Source: Spirulinaceae cyanobacterium SM2_1_0 (lineage in GTDB: Bacteria; Cyanobacteriota; Cyanobacteriia; Cyanobacteriales; Spirulinaceae). From it: a stretch of DNA of 46,725 nucleotides. Every line of letters starts with the position of its first letter. Position 1 is the stretch's first letter. The translations under genes were made by a program, and so were the position numbers. Under the pieces are notes generated by a model, which was not told the DNA's origin, did no database searches, and saw nothing but the letters and a program-made list of their open reading frames with translations. Location of the stretch: positions 1 to 46,725 of the forward strand of contig JAAUTY010000034.1 in NCBI GenBank assembly GCA_012031265.1. Direction: 5' to 3'. Of the stretch, positions 33,182-41,227 are shown in pieces.

Positions 33182-33532
33182 GACCGCCGACTAGATGTTC
33201 AGGGACACAATCAAATCAAGCAAGCTTCAGGCAAACAGCTATCGATAAAGTATATCTCGTTTGCTCGGCAACCTGGTTTGCAATTTGGGCGAATAGAGGT
33301 GGATGCCAAAATAACCACCGCAAGGCAAGTGATCCGTAGAACCAGGCAGCTATGAAAACCGCGAGGGTCGCAGCCACCCAGTTACCCTAAAATCTACTAG
33401 CACCACTTCGGTTGTCAGGATACTTCAATGGCTGAGCTTGTGCAGATTGACCATATGTTAGCTTGCCTCCGACAGCCGACCTGTGAGCCATATCACAATT
33501 ATCGTCGTCATGCTGAAAGGTCGAGAGTCTCC
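33182..33532. other. Spacer; no recognisable gene
   Basis: This 350-base spacer lies between the end of ppa and the start of the MBL gene. It includes AT-rich segments (for example near 33240-33270). The plus-strand ORF running through it to 33339 has no conserved residues or ribosome binding site. It probably holds the promoter of the MBL gene. Confidence 0.35.
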
Positions 33533-34042
33533 TCAACCCGCCGCCTGGATGCATTTTTCAATTAGGGGCAGAACATCGTTGATTCCCTTCCAGCCGAGAA
33601 TTTCTGTGACTTTGTTCTCGAGGTTTTTGTAAGTACGGAAGAACTCCGCAATTTCGTCCAGGCGGTGCGTGGAAATGTTTTCAAGTGTTTGGACTTGGGT
33701 GTAGCGGGGATCTTTGGCGGGTACACAGAGTAACTTCTCGTCGCGATCGCCACCATCGATCATTTCCAGCATCCCGATCGGGCGAGCGACGATCGCACAA
33801 CCGGGAAAGGTCGGCTGATCCATCAGCACGATGCCGTCGAGGGGGTCACCATCATCAGCCAGCGTATTGGGGATGAAACCGTAGTCGTAGGGATACTGGA
33901 CTGAAGAGTAAAGCACTCGATCCAGCGCAAAGGCGTTCAGATCTTTGTCAAACTCGTATTTATTCTTGCTGCCTGCCGGAATCTCGACCAGGACAGTGAC
34001 CAAACCCGGCTTTGGCTGCGCCGGGATGCGTGATAGATCCAT
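33533..34042 (-). CDS. ppa: Inorganic pyrophosphatase
   Basis: Family I soluble pyrophosphatase hydrolyses PPi to two phosphates. The core is intact: [40 protein letters not shown] (the metal-binding acidic cluster), [13 protein letters not shown] and [14 protein letters not shown]. The length, 169 residues, is normal for bacterial enzymes. It is a single gene, with divergent or weakly linked neighbours. Pyrophosphate removal drives biosynthetic reactions such as those catalysed by other products in this window. Confidence 0.97.
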   Translation of the reverse strand: MDLSRIPAQPKPGLVTVLVEIPAGSKNKYEFDKDLNAFALDRVLYSSVQYPYDYGFIPNTLADDGDPLDGIVLMDQPTFPGCAIVARPIGMLEMIDGGDRDEKLLCVPAKDPRYTQVQTLENISTHRLDEIAEFFRTYKNLENKVTEILGWKGINDVLPLIEKCIQAAG

Positions 34043-34245
34043 GTAAAGCCCCTCCAGAGACCTAACAAACTTTGGCTAGCGACTGTATCCACAAAACGCC
34101 GGTGCCGTTAGGCAGGCCTGTAAGCAGCCGGTGTGGCTGTCGCCTCAAAAATAATACCAGCAATGAGTTGACCGAGAACTGGCATTATCTTTTCGGACTG
34201 GCTGAGCAACTGGGGCAACATGGCAATACCCATGACGGTGGGATG

Positions 34246-35118
34246 CTACATATAACTGACCGCCATCTCAACGCGAGCCTCGCAACTTGACCCTGGGCCG
34301 AGGGTGGACAGTTGCTCGCCGGTATTGAGCGCGTTGCGGGGGGCACTCCACGGCTCCAGGCAGCAGTAGTCTTTGCCCTTGACGGTCCAGAAGACCAATA
34401 GCGAGTAAAGATCGGAGTAGGTGATGGCGATTTTGTGGCGTTGGCGTTGGTTGGTCAGCGATGCCCAGCGACGGTTGATTGGCATCAGCGCGACATCGAT
34501 CTCCTCGCGCTCAAAGTCAAAGTGGCCGTCAAAGGGTTGTGCTCGCTCAGCCCCTGGCTCTCGATATTGCTGAGCGGGAATGTCTAGTGATAAGTGGCTT
34601 TTGTCAGTGCTGCGGAAATAAGGATGCAAGCCAACTGAGAATGGCATCACAATATCGGAGCGGTTTGTGAAGTGCTGCTCGATGATCAGACGATTGCCCT
34701 GCAATCGATAGGTAAAGACCAACTCGAAGTCAAATGGATAGACGATCCGAGTTTTCTCGCTGCTGGTGAGGGCTAGGGTAACCGCCGCGCTGTCCTCGGT
34801 TTGGCGATCGCGTACCTGCCAAGGCAGCTCACGAGCAAAGCCGTGCTGTTTCAGCTTGTAGCTTTTACCGTTGTACGAGTAGGTGTCATCAGAGAGGTTG
34901 CCACAAATTGGGAAGAGAACTGGTACGCCACCTCGGACACTCAAATCCGCATTGGCAAAGCGTTCCGAGTCCATGTAGAGTAGCTCCTGACCTTGAATAC
35001 GCCAGCTCGTGATCATGCCACCGCGCTCAGGCACAACCTCTACGCGGGCTTGAGCCTCGCTATCAGTTAGGATGTAGGCCTGGTATTGCTCGGCTTGCTT
35101 GAGTGCGATCGCGAACAC
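34246..35118 (-). CDS. Aldose 1-epimerase-like (galactose mutarotase fold) protein
   Basis: The 290-residue protein has the galactose-mutarotase-like fold of strands: RVEVVPERGGMITSWRIQGQ at the start, GGVPVLFPICGNLSD, YKLKQHGFARELPW (with the conserved HGFAR) and SVGLHPYFRS containing the His of the sugar-binding pocket. These resemble the YeaD-type glucose-6-phosphate/hexose epimerases. The catalytic Glu is probably in CLEPWSAPRNALNTG. No signal peptide is visible. The substrate is not decided from sequence. Confidence 0.88.
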   Translation of the reverse strand: MFAIALKQAEQYQAYILTDSEAQARVEVVPERGGMITSWRIQGQELLYMDSERFANADLSVRGGVPVLFPICGNLSDDTYSYNGKSYKLKQHGFARELPWQVRDRQTEDSAAVTLALTSSEKTRIVYPFDFELVFTYRLQGNRLIIEQHFTNRSDIVMPFSVGLHPYFRSTDKSHLSLDIPAQQYREPGAERAQPFDGHFDFEREEIDVALMPINRRWASLTNQRQRHKIAITYSDLYSLLVFWTVKGKDYCCLEPWSAPRNALNTGEQLSTLGPGSSCEARVEMAVSYM

Positions 35119-35264
35119 CGCTGAGACTCTCCATTGAGTGACGACTCTGATTCTGCTATAGATTTAACAAACTCTTGACGTGAATGCGAATCCACTTCAT
35201 CAGTTCTTCATCTTAAACCGATTATTATTCAAAGTAATAGCAGAGCTTACCCTGAATTCAGCAC
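35119..35264. other. Upstream region of the epimerase gene; possible short plus-strand RNA
   Basis: The plus-strand terminator at 35265-35300 has no gene before it, since the neighbouring gene reads away on the minus strand. The AT-rich stretch here could hold a promoter for a small RNA of roughly 100 bases, but no clear -35/-10 pair was recognised. Confidence 0.3.
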
Positions 35265-35300
35265 GAGCACCTGATTTTCCAGTTAGGTGCTCATTTTTTT
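35265..35300 (+). terminator. Intrinsic terminator without an upstream gene
   Basis: GAGCACCT at 35265-35272 pairs with AGGTGCTC at 35285-35292, followed by an unbroken run of T at 35294-35300. It points to plus-strand transcripts ending here. No plus-strand gene lies within 1 kb upstream. Confidence 0.7.
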
Positions 35301-35656
35301 GGCCGAAGTTGGCAATTGCAGTTGCATGAGAATCGCAGTCGCTTCAGTAGGCGGAGAAGCGCTCTCGCAGTCACCCAACAAAAACAGTAACGGTTCAGGG
35401 AGTAATGAGGCGAAGCTGTGACAAATGGCGGGGAAAATCGTTATCGGGAGCGTAAGGAGTCTCGCAGCGGACTGGGAGAAAATACCGGCGAAACGCGATC
35501 ACGATCCTGTCTCAGAGCAGTAGCAGCATGGCTGAAAAGTTTGGTTGCGAATCCCTACCATCGCCAGCATTCAGACCCGAGGCGTGACAGAGAGAAAGAG
35601 TAGTATGGGTTGAGAGCATGAAACCCGAAATTCCCCCGCCAGAAGAACGGCAAAAG
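35301..35656. other. Spacer with short unconvincing frames
   Basis: A GTG at 35418 opens a 61-residue frame of strongly basic, Arg/Glu/Ser-rich composition. It has no relatives that I recognise. A second frame starts at ATG 35618 (MKPEIPPPEERQKL) and runs into the CTAG element, which may have cut off the front of a former gene. Neither is supported strongly enough to call. Confidence 0.3.
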
Positions 35657-35760
35657 CTAGTACCGCTACGCGGAATTTTGAGTTCTGAGTTTTGAGTGCA
35701 GACAATACAGGCATCCTACGGCTCCTGAATGGGGATCTCATTTCCGCCGCCTTGTACTAG
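35657..35760 (-). mobile_element. CTAG-end miniature element, copy 3 (inverted)
   Basis: This is the reverse-oriented copy: it begins CTAGTACCGCTACGCGGAAT and ends TTTCCGCCGCCTTGTACTAG. It is 104 bases long and closest to copy 1 (both share the GAGCCGTAGGATGCC-type centre). The CTA at 35757-35759 inside its terminal CTAG is the TAG stop codon of aroK on the minus strand. The element sits between aroK and a gene-free spacer. Confidence 0.75.
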
Positions 35761-36338
35761 TTTTGCTCGACCTCAATTGGCACCAGCGGCGCTTTCAGGA
35801 TGCTGGGAATTTGGGTGAGGATGGTCTGGGCGATCGCCGCTGGGGTTTGCTCAGCCGTGACACTGATTTTGAGGTCAGCTTGAGCATAGCGCGATCGCCG
35901 CTCAGTGAATAGCGCGGTCAACTTTGCGGTTAAGTCGGCCGCCTGCAACAGCGGCCGGCTGGTATCGTCCCGCAAGCGACTAACTAGTATATCGACCGGT
36001 GCGTCAAGCCAAATCACCAGGCCTTCTTGCAAATAGCTCCAGTTTTGCTGGCGCAGGACGATGCCGCCACCCGTGGCGATGACGCTGCGCGCACAGGCAG
36101 CCAATTGCTGGAGTACTTGCGTTTCGAGGTCACGGAAAGCGGCTTCGCCTTGGTGAGCAAAGAGGTCGGCGATCGCCTGCTGACTGACTTTCTCGATCAG
36201 GTCATCGCTATCAAAAAAGCGGTATTCGAGTTGCTTTGCCAGCGCCCGGCCGACGGTACTCTTACCTGCTCCCATCATGCCGATGAGGTAGATGGTGATG
36301 CCTTCGAGATCCAGGTTGAGGGGTTGAGGGTCGCTCAT
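35757..36338 (-). CDS. aroK: Shikimate kinase
   Basis: AroK phosphorylates shikimate in the route to chorismate and aromatic amino acids. Walker A is GMMGAGKST at residues 20-28, DSDD at 43-46 is the shikimate/Mg site, and FRDLETQVL and ATGGGIVLR are the shikimate-binding segments. RDDTSRPLLQ is the LID arginine region. The 193 residues are normal to slightly long. Its TAG stop is contributed by the CTAG element inserted at its end; the last codons (VEVEQN) are likely close to the original. Confidence 0.95.
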   Translation of the reverse strand: MSDPQPLNLDLEGITIYLIGMMGAGKSTVGRALAKQLEYRFFDSDDLIEKVSQQAIADLFAHQGEAAFRDLETQVLQQLAACARSVIATGGGIVLRQQNWSYLQEGLVIWLDAPVDILVSRLRDDTSRPLLQAADLTAKLTALFTERRSRYAQADLKISVTAEQTPAAIAQTILTQIPSILKAPLVPIEVEQN

Positions 36339-36502
36339 GTGCTGCGGTTATGGATGGGTATAGAGCGTGCGCGCAGATGCTACCGTGAATTCTGCCCGCT
36401 GTGCGGCCAGACGGGAATTTTCACGTCATCCAAATCACTGAATCATCATGTCGGCCCGCTCTCACCCCGATCGCGACGCTGTCCTCCAGCAGTTGAACCA
36501 AT

Positions 36503-36898
36503 TAGGACTGACGCACTGAATAAAACTTCAGCGGGTTGAAAGATCCCCCCGGCTTCGCCACCAAACCTAACGCGATGCATACGTCACACACAACATCGTG
36601 TCTTCAGCGGGTTAAAAGATCCCCCCGGCTTCGCCACCCCCCTTATCAAGGGGGCTACCGTGTACACATAGCTTGAGATCCTTCCTGACCGAACTGCGGT
36701 CTACCTAACTCAGTAAAAGTCAGACTGGACGAGGCCTTCGGACTCCTGAAGCCTGCTGTAAAAGTAGGGGCGAAACCAAAAAAGTAAAACCCGCTAACGG
36801 CAAGGGTTTCAGGACTTGTGTATACACAGTAGCAAGGGGGGGAGGGGGGATTCTGCCATCACCGACAGTGTCTTCCGTCTTGAACTGCGTCAGTCCTG
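36503..36898. mobile_element. 396-bp element with inverted ends and 5-bp target duplication
   Basis: The left end TAGGACTGACGCA (36503-36515) and the right end TGCGTCAGTCCTG (36886-36898) are inverted repeats differing only in the outermost bases. Both flanks carry CCAAT (36498-36502 and 36899-36903), a 5-base target-site duplication. The interior encodes no transposase. It contains the 37-bp direct repeats and a hairpin (36526-36655) and a copy of TGTATACACAGTAGC (about 36817-36831) related to TGTACACATAGC at 36661-36672. It resembles the ends of cyanobacterial DDE elements with GGACT-type ends, so it may be a non-autonomous derivative. Confidence 0.85.
36526..36655. repeat. Two 37-bp direct repeats and a GC hairpin
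   Basis: CTTCAGCGGGTTGAAAGATC and CCCCCGGCTTCGCCACC at 36526-36562 recur at 36602-36638 with one base changed (G to A in GTTGAAAG). The second copy runs into CCCCCTTATCAAGGGGG (36637-36653), a palindrome typical of dispersed cyanobacterial repeats. All lie inside the 396-bp element. Confidence 0.7.
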
Positions 36899-37228
36899 CC
36901 AATGTGCGCCCACCACAGCGCGAGCCATGTTTGGCGGTTACGGGATTTATTGTGATGGCGTCATGGCAGCGCTGATTGCGGACGAGCAACTGTATCTCAA
37001 GGTCGATGACGAGAATCGCGCGGACTTTGAAGCGGCGGGGATGTCGCCGTTTACCGACTGGAAAGGCGATCGTCCCATGCAGATGTCTTATTACGAACTC
37101 CCCGCCACCGTGTTCGCCGACGTGGAACAGCTTGCGGTCTGGTTAACGAAAGCGATCGCCGCCGCCCGCGCCGCCGAAAGCGTGGGCTACAATAAACCGC
37201 GTGGTTAGTAACAAATACCTTGGGTGCG

Positions 37229-38758
37229 ATGGGACGGCTAGCACTGCTGAGTGTGTCGGACAAAACCGGGCTGGTAGACTTTGCGCGCCAGTTGGTGACC
37301 GAATTTGACTTTGAACTGATCAGTAGTGGCGGCACGGCGAAGGCGCTGCAAACAGCCGGGATCGCCGTAACCCCGGTCAGCAACTATACCGGCGCGCCCG
37401 AAATCTTGGGCGGTCGGGTGAAGACACTACATCCGCGCATTCATGGCGGCATCCTGGTGCGACGCGATCGCCCCGAGGACCTGCAAGAACTGGCGGCCAA
37501 TGACATCCGCCCGCTGGATCTGGTGGTCGTGAACCTCTATCCCTTTGAACAAACCATCGCCCAGCCGGATGTGAGCGAGGCGGCGGCGATCGAAAATATC
37601 GATATTGGCGGCCCGACCCTGCTGCGGGCGGCGGCAAAGAATCATGCTCACCTCACCGTCTTGTGTCGGCCAGAGCATTATGGTGCTTACCTGGACGAGC
37701 TGCGCGCTCAGTCTGGTGATGTCTCGCTGGCCTTTCGTCGCGCCCGTGCCCTAGAAGGATTTGAGATGACGGCGACCTATGACCGGGCGATCGCCACCTA
37801 TTTCGCCCAGCTCGCCGACGCCGATACCCCCTTCACCCTCACCGGCACGCCACAGCAAACCCTGCGCTACGGCGAAAACCCCCACCAAGCCGCGACTTGG
37901 TATCGAACCAGTGCCTCTGGCTGGACGACTGCCAAAAAGTTGCAGGGCAAAGAACTGAGCTACAACAATCTCGTTGATCTCGAAGCCGCCCGCCGGATCA
38001 TCGCCGAATTTCCGCCCGATGAACCCGCCGCCGCCGTGCTGAAGCATACCAACCCCTGCGGGGCAGCGACGGGCACCACTTTACTCAACGCCTACCAGCG
38101 CGCGCTCACCGCTGATCCCATCTCAGCCTTCGGCGGCATCGTGGCGCTGAATCAACCGCTAGATGCGGCGACAGCGGCAGCACTCACGGAAACCTTCCTC
38201 GAATGCGTCGTCGCACCGAGTTGTGAACCCGATGCTCAGGCTATCTTGGCAAAGAAGAAGAATCTACGCGTGCTGCTCCTGCCGGATCTCGCCCAGGGGC
38301 CAACCGAGACGGTGAAGGTGATCGCGGGCGGGTTTCTCGTGCAGGCGAGCGACGACCTCCCCTCAGTGCCGACAGACTGGCAGTTTGTGACCGAAAAACA
38401 GCCCACCACTGCTCAAATCGCCGAGCTGCAATTTGCTTGGCGGCTGGTCAAGCACGTCAAATCCAATGCGATCGTGCTGACGCGCGATCGCGCCACCATC
38501 GGCATCGGCGCGGGGCAGATGAACCGCGTCGGCGCGGCTCAGATCGCTCTAGCCCAAGCCGGTGACGCCGCTCAGGGCGCTTGTCTCGCCAGCGACGGCT
38601 TCTTCCCGTTTGACGACACGGTGCGAGCCGCCGCCGCCGCCGGGATCGCCGCTGTGATCCAACCGGGTGGCTCGATCCATGACTCGGACTCAATCACGGC
38701 GGCGAATGAATTGGGGCTGGTGATGGCGATCGCTGGGTCACGCCACTTCTTGCACTAA
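37229..38758 (+). CDS. purH: Bifunctional AICAR formyltransferase / IMP cyclohydrolase
   Basis: PurH catalyses the last two steps of IMP synthesis. The N-terminal IMP cyclohydrolase domain starts MGRLALLSVSDKTGLVDFAR and has ELISSGGTAKALQTAGI and GGRVKTLHPRIHGGILVRRD. The C-terminal formyltransferase domain has LRYGENPHQAATWY, the catalytic KHTNPCGAATG, and the final DGFFPFDDTVRAAAAAGIAA and IQPGGSIHDSDSI. The length from ATG 37229 is 509 residues, as expected. A TTG 9 bases before adds three residues. It lies close behind the split TfoX-like gene. Confidence 0.97.
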   Translation: MGRLALLSVSDKTGLVDFARQLVTEFDFELISSGGTAKALQTAGIAVTPVSNYTGAPEILGGRVKTLHPRIHGGILVRRDRPEDLQELAANDIRPLDLVVVNLYPFEQTIAQPDVSEAAAIENIDIGGPTLLRAAAKNHAHLTVLCRPEHYGAYLDELRAQSGDVSLAFRRARALEGFEMTATYDRAIATYFAQLADADTPFTLTGTPQQTLRYGENPHQAATWYRTSASGWTTAKKLQGKELSYNNLVDLEAARRIIAEFPPDEPAAAVLKHTNPCGAATGTTLLNAYQRALTADPISAFGGIVALNQPLDAATAAALTETFLECVVAPSCEPDAQAILAKKKNLRVLLLPDLAQGPTETVKVIAGGFLVQASDDLPSVPTDWQFVTEKQPTTAQIAELQFAWRLVKHVKSNAIVLTRDRATIGIGAGQMNRVGAAQIALAQAGDAAQGACLASDGFFPFDDTVRAAAAAGIAAVIQPGGSIHDSDSITAANELGLVMAIAGSRHFLH

Positions 38759-38953
38759 TCCCACGACACTCCGCAAGCAGTCAGAAGGCGTGATTCTCAA
38801 GGGATTGCCGTCCATCTGCATCCTTGCAGTTGATTGACTCTGATGCCCAGACTTCTATAGCGCATCATCATATTGACCAATTCTGTCGCCAGCTCAGAGC
38901 CACATTGTGATCGTGTTGCCTCATGGCAGTCAGAACGCTCCGCAAGACAAGCG
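38759..38953. other. Spacer after purH; no recognisable gene
   Basis: The sequence after the purH stop includes no convincing ORF or terminator. An AT-rich stretch near 38860-38880 is present. The repeat at 38954-39092 begins after it. Confidence 0.3.
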
Positions 38954-39092
38954 GGTGCATCCCAATTTGGCGTTGCAGTTGCCCATTCTGCGAGCAGCCG
39001 CTGCGCGTCTACATCCCCCCGCCCGTTTGCCTAGAATGGGGAGAAGGGGGGCTAGAAGTCCCTCTCCCAGCTTGGGAGAGGGATTTAGGGTC
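38954..39092 (+). repeat. Dispersed repeat family B, copy 2
   Basis: The segment starts GGTGCATCCCAATTTGGCGT and contains TTGCCCATTCTGCGAGCAGC and CGCTGCGCGTCTACATCCCC. It ends with CTCTCCCAGCTTGGGAGAGG, a 10-bp near-perfect palindrome, and GATTTAGGGTCTGG. It is collinear with the reverse complement of 10855-10994. Similar CCCTCTCCC...GGGAGAGGGATTTAGGG units are common in cyanobacterial genomes. It lies next to the end of the conserved hypothetical gene and may act as its terminator region. Confidence 0.75.
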
Positions 39093-39104
39093 TGGTTCGT
39101 GAGT

Positions 39105-39848
39105 TCAGTAGGCGGCGAAGAGAATATTTTCTTCTTCGGGGCGATAGACAAAGTTGTAGTCGAAGGGAACCGAGCGAATCCCGCGCACCAGTGAAAAGCC
39201 CAAATTGCTCACCATATCGGTGGTAAACGTCACCATGACCAGCTCGATCAACTTTTTCTCAGGAATACGGGGAGTCTGGACAAAATGGCTACGACGGGCA
39301 AAGAAAAGTCGCTCATCCCGAGGTTGAATGATGCCATTGAGCCGGTGGGCATATTGGATCGGTTTGATGTAGGTATTCCAAAACTCTTCTTGGTTATTTT
39401 GGAGCGAATAGAGCCGCTCGTGCTGCAACCAACTCATTTGAAACATCAACTCGATCAGCTCAAAACCGAGGATGTAATTGAGGACGTAGTTCTTCTCCTC
39501 CGGACTCGTGACCAAGCGTAAAGCAGACTCCAGATACTTTTCGGGTTCGCGGCGGACATCCTGAGCGGAGTGGACGTAGAACTGCTTGATATAGCGCCGT
39601 AGGATGTCTTGCGTCAGCTCAGTTTGAATATGAAAGGCTTTGAGGTATTGCTGAACCTTGGCTTGCGTGTCGTAGTCCTGAAGGATCTTGGCAATCAGGC
39701 CGTCCGCCGTGTACTGATCGAGGAAGTTGGCCTGATACTCCGGCGGTGCGGCACAGAGCAGATGACACAGGGACAAGAGGAAGCGACGCTCCTGCCAATG
39801 GAGGCTTTCAGCCCATTGCTTCGCTGGCTTTGGCAGTTTTTCCAACAT
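39105..39848 (-). CDS. Conserved cyanobacterial protein of unknown function, 247 aa
   Basis: From ATG 39848 the protein begins MLEKLPKPAKQWAESLHWQE, a more natural start than the frame's first Met (39983). It is helical throughout, with the motif RRFLLSLCHLLCAAPPEYQA and later KNYVLNYILGFELIELMFQM. No catalytic site, signal peptide or membrane segment is obvious. The C-terminal part IPEKKLIELVMVTFTTDMVS is well kept in relatives that I recall only as unnamed cyanobacterial proteins. Function is not known. It is a single gene between a repeat and the LysR gene's upstream region. Confidence 0.75.
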   Translation of the reverse strand: MLEKLPKPAKQWAESLHWQERRFLLSLCHLLCAAPPEYQANFLDQYTADGLIAKILQDYDTQAKVQQYLKAFHIQTELTQDILRRYIKQFYVHSAQDVRREPEKYLESALRLVTSPEEKNYVLNYILGFELIELMFQMSWLQHERLYSLQNNQEEFWNTYIKPIQYAHRLNGIIQPRDERLFFARRSHFVQTPRIPEKKLIELVMVTFTTDMVSNLGFSLVRGIRSVPFDYNFVYRPEEENILFAAY

Positions 39849-40246
39849 TGCACCCACCCCAATGATTCTGCACTTTCGTGGTTGAGAACTCGCTATACTA
39901 ACGCGACTGGCCTGGCTCAGCCGTCGGCTTGCGGGTTGCCGTTGGCGAACCAGGCTGAGCAAGTGGGCGCGTCCGACCTGCACTTGTCCCTAAAAATCCC
40001 GATGCTGCTTTACTTTTATTGAATCGCAGCGATTGCTGCCAGCAAACCGTGAGGCTACCGAAGTTCCGAGCAACTGTTTACTGTGCCACTCTGTATTTTC
40101 TACGCGAAGTCCGGGGCGCGCCAATGCCGCTGTCGTATTACAAGCTTGTGACAATTTATGCGACTGATACTTGCCATTGATAAAATCGATGGATTAATCT
40201 GGCTGCCCTCGCCACAATCGGGGTAACCGCTTGCCCCTCAGTTGCC
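39849..40246. other. Divergent spacer before the LysR gene
   Basis: About 400 bases separate two divergent genes. It contains an 8-bp inverted repeat (GCTCAGCC/GGCTGAGC near 39917-39960) and a TATACT hexamer at 39894-39899. I could not pair the latter with a -35. No protein gene is supported here. It probably holds promoters for both flanking genes. Confidence 0.35.
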
Positions 40247-41161
40247 ATGTCTGCCATCGATCCCGCTCGGCTGAAAGTTTCGCAACTGCGCGCGCTGGTG
40301 GCGGTGGCAGAATGCGGCAATTTTAGTAGCGCGGCGTTAAATCTGGAGCTGTCGCAATCCACGATCAGCCACGCGATCGCCAATCTCGAGGCGGAACTCG
40401 GTGTCGTGCTGCTGAAGCGGGGTCGCAACGGCGCGCGACTCACGCCGATCGGCGAGCGTATCGTCACCCAAGCCGAGCAGGTGTTGCAACTGCTGGCGGA
40501 AATTGCCCACGAAGCTAATCGTGCCAAGGGCTTGCAGGGCGGTCACGTTCGCATTGCCTGTTTTCGCAGCGTCGCGACGCACCTCTTGCCCAGCGCGATC
40601 GCCCGCCTCCAGAACCTATTTCCCGAAATCCAAATTTCACTGGTCGAGTTCGGCGAGCTGTATGAAATTGAACGCGCGCTACTGTCGGGTCAAGCCGATG
40701 TCGGCGTCTCTGAACTACTCAACGGCCTCGAGTTCGAGGCCTGGGAGATTTGTGAAGACGACTACGTGGTGCTCTTGCCGCCCGACGCTCCCCTCAAATG
40801 TGTACAACTCACCTGGGCGCAATTGGCTGAGTATCCCCTGGCTGTATCGGCACATGACAGTTGCGGGGGGCGGATTCGCCGTTGTCTGCAAACCGCCGAC
40901 GTGCCGCTCCAAGTCGCCTATGAGATCCGCGAAGACTCGACGATCATCGGCATGGTGCAGCAAGGTCTCAGCGCGGCGATCTTGCCCCGGATGGCGGCGG
41001 AACCGATTCCCGATCGCCTGCAAGTCTGTCGCCTGCCCTGCCATCTGTCCCGCACTTTGGGCGCAGCGGTGGCCCGCGATGCTCTGCATACGCCGGCTGT
41101 TTATGCTTTTCTCGATGCCTTGCGGGAGACGGGCCGTTTCAGCCCGCGTGTCGCGGTTTGA
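40247..41161 (+). CDS. LysR-family transcription regulator
   Basis: The N-terminal winged helix (residues about 8-68) reads VSQLRALVAVAECGNFSSAA, LNLELSQSTISHAIANLEAE and LGVVLLKRGRNGARLTPIGE, the classic LysR HTH. The rest is the type 2 periplasmic-binding-like effector domain, beginning GGHVRIACFRSVATHLLPSA. The 304 residues are of normal length. Neighbouring genes do not indicate a target: a polysaccharide pyruvyltransferase-like gene follows in the same direction after 66 bases, but the link is not proven. Confidence 0.92.
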   Translation: MSAIDPARLKVSQLRALVAVAECGNFSSAALNLELSQSTISHAIANLEAELGVVLLKRGRNGARLTPIGERIVTQAEQVLQLLAEIAHEANRAKGLQGGHVRIACFRSVATHLLPSAIARLQNLFPEIQISLVEFGELYEIERALLSGQADVGVSELLNGLEFEAWEICEDDYVVLLPPDAPLKCVQLTWAQLAEYPLAVSAHDSCGGRIRRCLQTADVPLQVAYEIREDSTIIGMVQQGLSAAILPRMAAEPIPDRLQVCRLPCHLSRTLGAAVARDALHTPAVYAFLDALRETGRFSPRVAV

Positions 41162-41227
41162 GGAATTTAACTTACAGTAGCGGAGCGAGCCAACCGGGCT
41201 GGCGCTGCTGCGATTCCTGCAACCGCT

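Larger units (their letters stand above)
36448..37208 (+). pseudogene. TfoX N-terminal domain gene split by a 396-bp element
   Basis: The first exon-like piece (36448-36502) codes MSARSHPDRDAVLQQLNQ. After the element at 36503-36898 and a repeat of CCAAT, the frame continues CAPTTARAMFGGYGIYCDGV, then MAALIADEQLYLKVDDENRA, DFEAAGMSPF and the end near VGYNKPRG. Removing the element and one CCAAT copy gives a 119-residue protein in one frame. TfoX-N proteins typically begin with such a helix and then R-x-M-F-G-G-Y-G. As it stands, the split probably stops full-length product; a shorter protein could start at ATG 36928 or inside the element. The role of TfoX-like proteins outside competence is not clear. 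purH starts 20 bases after its stop. Confidence 0.85.

Noticed and set aside
35418-35603. 61-residue Arg/Glu-rich frame with GTG start
   Set aside because: No known relatives, strongly biased composition and no supporting context; described as part of the spacer only.
36720-36989. Minus-strand frame of 89 residues across the right junction of the 396-bp element
   Set aside because: It crosses both the element and the TfoX coding strand with no recognisable motif; the plus-strand TfoX frame explains the coding half.
39085-39110. Use of the family B repeat palindrome as a proven terminator of the conserved 247-residue gene
   Set aside because: The palindrome lacks a T-run on the minus strand, so termination is only a possibility.
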